Shown here: positions 17,341 to 24,156 of the stretch, in pieces
Layout: each line of letters starts with the position of its first letter
How positions within the stretch are numbered: position 1 is the first letter of the stretch
NCBI GenBank assembly: GCA_028871345.1
Contig: JAGWNK010000011.1
Span: 30,242 to 94,241 of the forward strand
DNA: 64,000 nucleotides
Source: Alphaproteobacteria bacterium
GTDB lineage: Bacteria; Pseudomonadota; Alphaproteobacteria; Micropepsales; Micropepsaceae
Direction: 5' to 3'
Program-made: the position numbers and the translations under genes
The notes under the pieces: model-generated
The model's input: the letters and a program-made list of their open reading frames with translations, nothing else
Database searches by the model: none
Told to the model about the DNA's origin: nothing

Positions 17341-18742
17341 TTTTCCACAACTCCATGAACGTCTTTCCGTGTGGCGCAGGAAAATTCCGCACCAGAAACC
17401 AACCGTTGCGCATCGGTACGGCGCGAATGGAGCCGCGCTTGCCGGCCATCAGGCGCAGTGCGCGTGCCGTTGCTGCGCTGAGCAGGCGGTACAATCGCGG
17501 CCTGCGGGCGGCAAATGCCCATGCCTGTAAGCTGAACGTCGCAATCTTCGAGGCTTCACCGCTTGCGAATTCCCTTTGCCGCCAGTACCGCATGATGTTC
17601 GGCAGCGGAATGCGGACCGGACAGACCTCGGCACAGCGACCGCAGAACGTCGAAGCGTTGGGATGGTGATGGGCTTGTGCCATCCCGAGGATACCCGGAT
17701 TGAGCGCGGCGCCGATCGGTCCGGGGTAGGTTGCGCCATAGGCATGGCCGCCCACGGCCACGTAGATGGGGCAATGGTTGATGCAGGCGCTGCACCGGAT
17801 GCAGCGCAGCACGTCCTGCGCCTCCGTGCCGAGCAGCGCTGCGCGTCCGTGATCGAGCAAAACGACATGAAAATCGCCTGGTCCGTCGGTGTCGGCATCC
17901 CGCCGCCCGCCGGCCATGATGCTGACATAGGTCGTGATCTCCTGCCCTGTCGCTGACCGCGTCAGCAAACGGACGAGAGCCGCCACGTCGTCGAGATCGG
18001 CAACCACCTTCTCGATGCCCGTCAGGACGATGTGCGTCTTCGGCAGAAGACGACTGAGATCGCCATTGCCCTCGTTGGTGACGATGATAGCCGCGCCGTC
18101 TTCCGCGCTGAGGAAGTTGGCCCCGGTGATGCCGGCGTCGGCCTTCTCGAAGCGTTCGCGCAGAACCGTTCGCGCCTCCCCAACCAGGGCATTGCGTTCC
18201 GTCAGGGGGCGCGCGGGATCGAGCTGCTTGTGCGCGTCGCGGAACGTGTCCGCGACCTGCTCTTTGTGAAGGTGGAACGCAGGGGCGATGATGTGGCTCG
18301 GCGGCTCGTGGCGCAGCTGGACGATGTATTCGCCCAGATCGGTCTCGACCGGCTTGATTCCGTTGGCTTCCAGGAAAGGATTGAGCTCGATCTCCTCGGA
18401 GACCATGGTCTTGCCTTTGGTGACGGTCTTGGCGCCAGCGTCGCGCAGGATCGCCAGTATGATCTCGCGGGCTTCTTGAGGTGTGCGGGCCCAATGAACA
18501 TGTCCGCCGCGGGCCGTCACGTTCCTCTCGAATGTCTCGAGCAGGTCCGCCAGGTGATCGATGGCGTAATTCCGGATGTCCCGGCCGGCATCGCGCAAGG
18601 CCTCGAAATCTCCGTAGCGCTCGATCGCCTTCTTCCGCGCCAGACTGAAATGCGATTTCAGCCGGCCCAACGCCGATTGCAGGCTCGGATCGGCCATGGC
18701 GGCGCTGGCATTTCCGGGGAACGCTCTGGGATCATACGTCAT
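17327..18742 (-). CDS. lutB: iron-sulfur protein LutB, lactate utilisation
   Basis: A 471-residue protein with an N-terminal LUD domain (GKTMVSEEIELN, EYIVQLRHEPPSHIIAP) and a C-terminal ferredoxin-like part with two 4Fe-4S motifs, CIRCSACINHCP and CGRCAEVCP. It forms, with LutA and LutC, the cytoplasmic complex that oxidises L-lactate to pyruvate. The frame is open far upstream, but MTYDPRAF at 18742 overlaps the lutA stop by ATGA and is the sensible start. The tail after the clusters is basic (RLYRLLSAATARAL). Confidence 0.93.
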   Translation of the reverse strand: MTYDPRAFPGNASAAMADPSLQSALGRLKSHFSLARKKAIERYGDFEALRDAGRDIRNYAIDHLADLLETFERNVTARGGHVHWARTPQEAREIILAILRDAGAKTVTKGKTMVSEEIELNPFLEANGIKPVETDLGEYIVQLRHEPPSHIIAPAFHLHKEQVADTFRDAHKQLDPARPLTERNALVGEARTVLRERFEKADAGITGANFLSAEDGAAIIVTNEGNGDLSRLLPKTHIVLTGIEKVVADLDDVAALVRLLTRSATGQEITTYVSIMAGGRRDADTDGPGDFHVVLLDHGRAALLGTEAQDVLRCIRCSACINHCPIYVAVGGHAYGATYPGPIGAALNPGILGMAQAHHHPNASTFCGRCAEVCPVRIPLPNIMRYWRQREFASGEASKIATFSLQAWAFAARRPRLYRLLSAATARALRLMAGKRGSIRAVPMRNGWFLVRNFPAPHGKTFMELWKNGRA

Positions 18743-19497
18743 GGCTCGCCCAGTGCCGGTTCGTCGCTCATGCCGGCAAGGATTTCTACGGCGTGGCGGA
18801 CCTGCATCGTTCTGCCCTGCCGTTCCAGGCGCCCCGCCAGATGCAGGAGGCAGCCGAGATCGACGCCGGTCAGGATGGTGGCGCCCGTGGCCGATGCGTC
18901 GGCAAGCTTGTTGTCCGCCATGCGGGCCGAGATTTGCGGGTACTTCACCGAAAACAGCCCGCCGAAGCCGCAACAGACCTCTGGGTCGGAAAGTTCGACC
19001 AGTGTCAAGCCTTCGACCGAGGAAAGCAGCTGGCGCGGCTCGGACTTCACGCCCATCTCGCGCAGTGATGAACAGGAGCTGTGGTAGCACGCCTTGGCCG
19101 GGCACTTGGCTTTCACGGCACTCACGCCCATGACGCGGACGAGAAAACTGACGAGTTCGTGCGTCTTTGCCGCAAGCGCCTTGGCGCGCTCCGCGTAGGC
19201 TTCGTCGTTCCTCAAGCATTCGGGATAGTGGACCCGGATCATCCCGGCGCAGGAACCCGACGGCACCACGAGGTAATCGAACGCCTCGAAGACATCTATG
19301 ACCTGGCGAGCCACGGCTGCCGCGTTCCCGCTGTCGCCGGCATTCCAGGCCGGTTGCCCGCAACAGGTCTGACGCTCCGGCACGATCACCTCGCAGCCGG
19401 CCTCCTCCAGAAGCTTGACGGCGGCGAAGCCGACCTGCGGGCGGACCAGGTCGGCGAGACAGGTTACGAACAGACCGACCCGCGGACGATCGCTCAT
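18739..19497 (-). CDS. lutA: Fe-S oxidoreductase LutA, CCG domains
   Basis: A 252-residue protein with two CCG domains: TCCGQPAWNAGD near residue 44 and EVCCGFGGLFSVKYP near 195. These bind an iron-sulfur cluster and are shared with GlcF and heterodisulfide reductase subunits. It has FVTCLADLVRPQVGFAA at the N-terminus, the LutA signature. It overlaps the upstream acyltransferase and downstream lutB by four bases each, so the three lut genes are translated as a coupled set. No lactate permease or lldR regulator is in the window. Confidence 0.93.
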   Translation of the reverse strand: MSDRPRVGLFVTCLADLVRPQVGFAAVKLLEEAGCEVIVPERQTCCGQPAWNAGDSGNAAAVARQVIDVFEAFDYLVVPSGSCAGMIRVHYPECLRNDEAYAERAKALAAKTHELVSFLVRVMGVSAVKAKCPAKACYHSSCSSLREMGVKSEPRQLLSSVEGLTLVELSDPEVCCGFGGLFSVKYPQISARMADNKLADASATGATILTGVDLGCLLHLAGRLERQGRTMQVRHAVEILAGMSDEPALGEP

Positions 19498-20405
19498 GTC
19501 GCCCCCGCAGATCGCGTCAGGGACTTATGGGACTTTGGTGCCCGCCGGGGCCGTTTCAGGCGAGGCTTGGGCGGATTCTGAACTCCGGCCCCCAGGGAAT
19601 AGGTCAGATCCCGCAGATGCTGCATGAAGCGATACCGGTCGGTGATGGTGGCGAGCGATTCATAAGGAACGACATCGCCGATCCGCACCAGAACCTCACT
19701 GCCGATCTTGTCGTGGACCTCCTTGAACAGCAGCGATAGACGCAATGTCATGCTGACATGGCTCGCCATCTGGAAGAGCCTGCTGTTCTGCCCCGCGAAG
19801 AAGACGGGTGCCACCGGGGCCTTGGCCTGGGTGATCATCCGGGCAGTGAAAGTCTTCCAATCCGTGTCGATCGCTTTGCGATGCCAGAACTTTGGCGTCG
19901 TGGACACACCGCCGGCCGGGAATATGATGAGGCATCCGCCCTGCATCAGGTGCGCCTTGGCTTCCGCCCGGGACTTCAGGTTGGTCTTCAGGGCCTCCGC
20001 CGTTTCGGCGAAGTCGATGGGAAGGAGGTACGGCTTGATCTCCTCGGCGCGGTAGAGCACCGAATTCGTCAGCACTCGGAAATCCGTTCTGACCTTGGCC
20101 ACGATATGGCAGATCGCCAGTCCGTCGAGGACGCCGAACGGGTGGTTCGAAACCACGACAAGCGCACCCGTCTTGGGCCACGCCGAGAGCTTCGCCGGAT
20201 CGAATGTGACGTTGAGCTCCAATCGCCTTATTGCCGCATCCCAGAACGTCTCATCGCCCTTGGGCTGATTGCGATAGTCTTCGTAAAGCCACCGCAGATA
20301 GGGTTGGCCTGTCATGCGTTCGATGAGGCGGATGACGAGCCTCTTCAGCCGGGGATCGTCCGGTGCCGCATAGGAGAACGTGTCGTCGCTGACGGGGTCG
20401 GCCAT
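19494..20405 (-). CDS. PlsC-like lysophospholipid acyltransferase
   Basis: A 303-residue protein. The acyltransferase box I is SNHPFGVLDG (NHx4D), and box III is in IIFPAGGVST. It resembles the glycerol-phosphate/hemolysin-type acyltransferases that work at the inner face of the cytoplasmic membrane; the basic C-terminus (KPRLKRPRRAPKS) may bind membrane or nucleic acid. It should acylate a lysophospholipid or an ornithine lipid precursor; the substrate is unknown. It overlaps lutA by four bases although it has no obvious link to lactate. Confidence 0.85.
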   Translation of the reverse strand: MADPVSDDTFSYAAPDDPRLKRLVIRLIERMTGQPYLRWLYEDYRNQPKGDETFWDAAIRRLELNVTFDPAKLSAWPKTGALVVVSNHPFGVLDGLAICHIVAKVRTDFRVLTNSVLYRAEEIKPYLLPIDFAETAEALKTNLKSRAEAKAHLMQGGCLIIFPAGGVSTTPKFWHRKAIDTDWKTFTARMITQAKAPVAPVFFAGQNSRLFQMASHVSMTLRLSLLFKEVHDKIGSEVLVRIGDVVPYESLATITDRYRFMQHLRDLTYSLGAGVQNPPKPRLKRPRRAPKSHKSLTRSAGAT

Positions 20406-20417
20406 GATTCCGGTAGT

Positions 20418-21383
20418 CTACAGGAACCGCCGCTTGAGCCAATCCGTCATGATGGCGTTGGTGCGGTGCGGATTCTCCTGCTGCGTCCAGTGGCCGCAAC
20501 TGCGGATGAGGACCTTCTCGAGGTCTGGCACATAGGCTTCCATGCCGTCCGCCATCGAAGGACGCAGTATGAAGTCATCCTCCGCCATGATCATCAGCGA
20601 CGGTGCCGCGACCTTCTGCTTCACGTTGTCCATCTGCTGCCAGTTGCGCAGCATGTTGCGATACCAGTTGAGGCCACCGGTGAAGCCCGTCCTCTTGAAG
20701 GTGTCGACATAGACTTTCATCTCGTCCGGCTCAAGGAGGGGCTCGCCGCGCCAATGCGCCTCCTCACGGGCGAACGACCCGAACAGGTTCAGGGCCTTCA
20801 TCTCCGGTGGTGCCGCACTGAACTCGCTCTGCGTAATGGCGTTCTTGCGCATGAAAAAGCGGAACGTGCGCGCGACGTCCCGCGCCAGGATGCCGTCGGC
20901 TTCGCCTGGCTTCTGGAATTGCAGCATATAGTTGTCGCTGCCGTAGATCGTGCGCAGGGTGGTCAGCGGATCCACCGGCATGTGGGGTATCAGCGGCGTA
21001 TTGAGCGAGATCACGGCCCGCACCACTTCGGGATGCAGCAGCGCCATCGACCAGGCGACGGCTCCGCCCCAATCGTGTCCGCAGAAGACAGCCTCGTCGA
21101 TTTCCAGCGCGCCGAGCAGACCCATGAGGTCGTCCGTGAGATGCGCCATGTCGTACTGGTCCATGCCGGGCGGGCGGCTGGTGAGGCCGTAACCGCGTTG
21201 GTCGGGCGCCAAGACGCGACATCCGATCTGCGCCAGCGCCGGAAGCTGATGCCGCCAGGAATAGGCCAGCTCGGGAAACCCGTGCAGCAGGACCACGGGA
21301 AGACCGTTATCGGGGCCGGCTTGGTGCACCGCCATCTCGATGCCGTTTGTCGGAATCATCACCGGCTGCGGAAACGATGCCAT
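20418..21383 (-). CDS. epoxide hydrolase-like alpha/beta hydrolase
   Basis: A 321-residue hydrolase. LLHGFPELAYSWRHQ has the HGxP oxyanion motif of epoxide hydrolases, the nucleophile elbow is CGHDWGGAVAW with Asp as nucleophile, and SCGHWTQQENP carries the catalytic His. Tyr residues in the lid (NWYRNMLRNW) fit the epoxide-ring-opening tyrosines. The family is the soluble epoxide hydrolase/haloalkane dehalogenase group; Asp and the HGFP motif favour epoxide hydrolase. GGGAGG precedes the ATG at 21383. It is 12 bases from the acyltransferase start. Confidence 0.87.
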   Translation of the reverse strand: MASFPQPVMIPTNGIEMAVHQAGPDNGLPVVLLHGFPELAYSWRHQLPALAQIGCRVLAPDQRGYGLTSRPPGMDQYDMAHLTDDLMGLLGALEIDEAVFCGHDWGGAVAWSMALLHPEVVRAVISLNTPLIPHMPVDPLTTLRTIYGSDNYMLQFQKPGEADGILARDVARTFRFFMRKNAITQSEFSAAPPEMKALNLFGSFAREEAHWRGEPLLEPDEMKVYVDTFKRTGFTGGLNWYRNMLRNWQQMDNVKQKVAAPSLMIMAEDDFILRPSMADGMEAYVPDLEKVLIRSCGHWTQQENPHRTNAIMTDWLKRRFL

Positions 21384-21397
21384 GTCGTCCTCCCAAC

Positions 21398-21769
21398 CTA
21401 AGATCTCAGCTTGAGTCCGGCCCAGATCAGTGCCAACCATCCCCCCAGGAACGCGATGCCTCCGAACGGCGTGACATAGCCCGCGGCGCGCACGCCCGTG
21501 AGCGCCAGGAAATACAGCGAGCCGCAGAACAGCAGCAGACCGACCACGAAGAGCCACGCCGCGATCCGCGCGCGCGGCGCCGCTTCTCCTTTCATCGCAA
21601 GCGCCGCCAGACCCAGGGCGAGGGCATGATACATCTGGTAACGGGCGCCGATACCGAAGATTTCGAGCGCCTCTGCGTCGAGCCTGCCCCGGAGCCCGTG
21701 GGCCTCGAGGACGCCCGCCGCCACGGCGATGGCGCCGTTGAGCGCCGCGAGGATGAACCAGGCGCTCAT
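21398..21769 (-). CDS. DUF423 small membrane protein
   Basis: A 123-residue protein with four hydrophobic segments, beginning MSAWFILAALNGAIAVAAGVLEAHGL. The motifs GAHGL-like (EAHGL), YQMYHALAL and TPFGGIAFLGGWL are those of the DUF423/YgdD family, of unknown function. The start overlaps the stop of the M20 gene by four bases (ATGA) and the stop lies 14 bases before the hydrolase start. The frame is open upstream of 21769, but only as a shadow of the M20 gene. Confidence 0.88.
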   Translation of the reverse strand: MSAWFILAALNGAIAVAAGVLEAHGLRGRLDAEALEIFGIGARYQMYHALALGLAALAMKGEAAPRARIAAWLFVVGLLLFCGSLYFLALTGVRAAGYVTPFGGIAFLGGWLALIWAGLKLRS

Positions 21770-23010
21770 CGACAGCCGCAGGCGTGCTCGTGATCGTGCG
21801 ACACCTTGTCGACGGCCAACCGCGACAGTTCCGCGGTCGCCTCGAAATCGGACCGGACGGCGTTCATCAGGCTGCTGTCGGCCATCGCCTCCAGCGCGGT
21901 GAGGGCCAGGGACTTGGCACCATCGATCACCGCGGCATCCCCGCGGTCGGATGCCGCCCACTGGGCGAATTCCGGGTTGTGGATGATCACGCCGACCGGA
22001 GCAACGGCCAGCATGGGATGGATCGACGGCACGCGATGGCTCACGTTGCCCATGTCGGTCGAGCCTGCGAACCCCGGCGGGATGTCCTTGAGCGGGAAGA
22101 ACTCGCGACCGAGCGCCTTCGCGTTGCGCTCATAGACCTCGGCCATCGGCCAATTGGTCTTGAGGTCGAGATAATCGGCGGCGCCCCAGTTCAGTTCGAG
22201 CCGGCATCCCGAGGCCAGTGCGCCCGCCTCGAAGCAGGCTCGCACGCGTGCCTTGAGGGGATCGAGCTCGTCCATCGTCGCGGCACGAATGTAGAAACGG
22301 CAGGCGGCGCGCTCCGGGACGATGTTGGGAGCAAGCCCTCCGTCGGTGATGATGCCGTGGATGCGTTCGGAACTGCGGATGTGCTGACGTAGTTGGGCGA
22401 TCGCCTGGTAGGCCGTGACCACCGCGTCCAGGGCGTTCAACCCGCGGTGCGGCATCGCCGAAGCGTGCGCGGCAAAGCCGTGATAGACCGCTTCTACGTC
22501 CGACACGGCGATGCATGGCATGGTCATCAGATTCATATTGGAAGGATGGATCATCATCGCCGCGTCTGCGCCCTGGAATGCACCATGGCGGGCCATGAGT
22601 TCCTTGCCGCCGTGGCGCTCCTCGGCCGGCGTGCCGAGATAGCGGACCACGCCGGGCAGCGCGCTGCCCAACTTCGCCAGCGCCATCGCAGCACCGTAGC
22701 CGACCGTCGCGATGACGTTGTGGCCGCAAGCATGGCCGACGCCGGGCAGGGCGTCGTATTCGGAAAGGATGGCGACGACGGGACCGCCGGCTTTGCCAAA
22801 TTCGGCCGCGTACGCTGTCGGCAAGCCGAACGCCTCGCGCGTCACCGGAATTCCGTTGGCGCGGACACCGTCGGCCAGGCGCGCCGAAGCGCGGAATTCT
22901 TCGAGCGCGAGCTCGGGATCAGCATGAATGGCATGGCTGAGTTGGAGAAGTTCGCCGGTCATCGAATCGACCGCGGAGACCAGATCTTTCCTCAGTGAAT
23001 CCAGCGACAT
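21766..23010 (-). CDS. M20 family amidohydrolase
   Basis: About 414 residues. A metal-dependent amidase/peptidase of the M20D type (aminoacylase, p-aminobenzoyl-glutamate hydrolase): EYDALPGVGHACGHN gives the metal ligands, GTPAEERHGGK the catalytic Glu, and GSTDMGNVSH a late metal ligand. The dimerisation domain lies in the middle (YHGFAAHASAMPHRGLNA). Start: ATG 23010 with GGGAA at six bases; GTG 23034 and ATG 23022 are possible. It opens the operon that runs to lutC. The sensed substrate is not evident. Confidence 0.87.
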   Translation of the reverse strand: MSLDSLRKDLVSAVDSMTGELLQLSHAIHADPELALEEFRASARLADGVRANGIPVTREAFGLPTAYAAEFGKAGGPVVAILSEYDALPGVGHACGHNVIATVGYGAAMALAKLGSALPGVVRYLGTPAEERHGGKELMARHGAFQGADAAMMIHPSNMNLMTMPCIAVSDVEAVYHGFAAHASAMPHRGLNALDAVVTAYQAIAQLRQHIRSSERIHGIITDGGLAPNIVPERAACRFYIRAATMDELDPLKARVRACFEAGALASGCRLELNWGAADYLDLKTNWPMAEVYERNAKALGREFFPLKDIPPGFAGSTDMGNVSHRVPSIHPMLAVAPVGVIIHNPEFAQWAASDRGDAAVIDGAKSLALTALEAMADSSLMNAVRSDFEATAELSRLAVDKVSHDHEHACGCR

Positions 23011-23079
23011 AGGCATTCCCATGGAAGGGGTCACAAAGCATCATAGACACTTGCTGGTGGCTTTGCGAAGGTCGAAGCC

Positions 23080-23844
23080 ATGACCGCGGACAGCCCACTT
23101 TTCGCAACGTCACCGGACGGGACACGCATTGCATTCGGCAGCAAAGGAGAAGGCCGCCCCGTCGTCCTCATCCACGGCTTTGCCTCCAGCCGCGAACAGA
23201 ACTGGGTTTCGACGGGCTGGATCGATCGCTTGGCCCACTCAGGCTTCCGCGTCGTCAGTTCGGACTGCCGCGGCCATGGCCACAGCGACAAGCCGCACGC
23301 TCCGGAAGCCTACGGCGAGCACATGATAGAGGACATCCTCGCCGTGATGGATGCGGCAGGCGTGCCCGCGGCGGACGTGATGGGATATTCGATGGGCGCG
23401 ATGCTTGCGATCCGCCTGATGATGTCGCATCCCGAGCGGGTGCGGCGGGTCGTGGCGGCCGGCATCGGCGAAACCTATTTTGCCGAGCATCAATCCTGGC
23501 GCAGCATGATCGCCGAAGCGATGCTGACCGACGATCCGTCGCAGGTGGGGGACCGTGCCGCACGCCGCTTCCGAATCTTCGGGGGGCAGCGGGGAAAGGA
23601 CCGGTTCGCGCTCGCCGCCTGCATGCATTCGCCCCGCCGCATGTACACGCCAACCGATCTGAAGGCGTCAACCCGTCCCGTGCTCGTCGTTGCGGGGGAA
23701 AACGACGACCTGACGGGCTCGCCATTGCCGCTGGCGCAGGCGTTTGCCGACGGACGCGCGCTGATCCTCCCGAACAAGGATCATATGACGGCGGTCGGAG
23801 ATCCCGGCTACAAGCGCGCCGTGATCGAGTTTTTTTCGGAATAG
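23080..23844 (+). CDS. alpha/beta hydrolase
   Basis: A 254-residue cytoplasmic hydrolase, divergent from the M20 operon over a 70-base gap. LIHGFASSREQNW holds the oxyanion motif, DCRGHGHSDKP the next conserved turn, and GYSMGAMLAI the nucleophilic Ser. LVVAGENDDLTG and NKDHMTAVGD give Asp and His. It resembles lactone hydrolase or esterase members of the family; the substrate is unknown. Confidence 0.83.
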   Translation: MTADSPLFATSPDGTRIAFGSKGEGRPVVLIHGFASSREQNWVSTGWIDRLAHSGFRVVSSDCRGHGHSDKPHAPEAYGEHMIEDILAVMDAAGVPAADVMGYSMGAMLAIRLMMSHPERVRRVVAAGIGETYFAEHQSWRSMIAEAMLTDDPSQVGDRAARRFRIFGGQRGKDRFALAACMHSPRRMYTPTDLKASTRPVLVVAGENDDLTGSPLPLAQAFADGRALILPNKDHMTAVGDPGYKRAVIEFFSE

Positions 23845-24057
23845 CGAACAGCCGACGGGTTTTCATCGGGCCGCCGGGCCGTGGCCGGACGCGCGTAACG
23901 CGCCGTTGAATCGGAAGCGTGGCACACCGGCGGCGCGCCGCTGCGGAAGAAGAATCGAAACTTCCCAGCGGATCGACGTGGGCGTGGCGGCATTCTGTTA
24001 TCGCTACCATTACGGACATACCCCGATTTGTCCGTGCTGTTGCAAAGCCAACACAAA

Positions 24058-24071
24058 TGACAGCGCTGGCA
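24058..24071. promoter_or_regulatory. candidate LacI-family operator
   Basis: TGACAGCGCTGGCA is a 14-base palindrome around the central CG with a single mismatch pair. The central CG dyad is characteristic of LacI-family operators, and sites of this general type precede sugar-related TonB receptors in Caulobacter relatives. It ends four bases before the -35 box. No LacI-type regulator gene is in the window. Confidence 0.55.
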
Positions 24072-24075
24072 AAAA

Positions 24076-24103
24076 TTGACACTCGTCCGATTAGTCATAT
24101 AAA
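24076..24103 (+). promoter_or_regulatory. sigma-70-type promoter of the TonB-dependent receptor gene
   Basis: A perfect -35 hexamer TTGACA (24076-24081) and TATAAA (24098-24103) are separated by 16 bases. Transcription would begin near 24110, giving a leader of about 45 bases. This is the best promoter match noticed in the window. Confidence 0.7.
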
Positions 24104-24119
24104 TGTGATTTTTGGACAA

Positions 24120-24139
24120 TTCACGCGGGATAGCGTGAA
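24120..24139 (+). promoter_or_regulatory. inverted repeat in the leader of the TonB-dependent receptor gene
   Basis: TTCACGC at 24120-24126 pairs with GCGTGAA at 24133-24139 with a 6-base loop. The stem ends just before the GGGGAGGG ribosome binding site (from about 24143). It could be a second protein-binding site or an RNA hairpin next to the SD. Confidence 0.45.
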
Positions 24140-24156
24140 ATCGGGGAGGGAATTCC

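Larger units (their letters stand above)
23845..24156. other. intergenic control region of the galactan locus
   Basis: A gap of 312 bases. The left half shows no structure. The right half carries the LacI-type palindrome, a promoter and a leader hairpin, listed as separate features, and leads into the TonB-dependent receptor. It is distinctly richer in A and T than its neighbours from about 24000. Confidence 0.6.

Noticed and set aside
17327..19363. Apparent 678-residue LutB.
   Set aside because: The extra N-terminus is a shadow of lutA; MTYDPRAF at 18742 with ATGA overlap is the true start.
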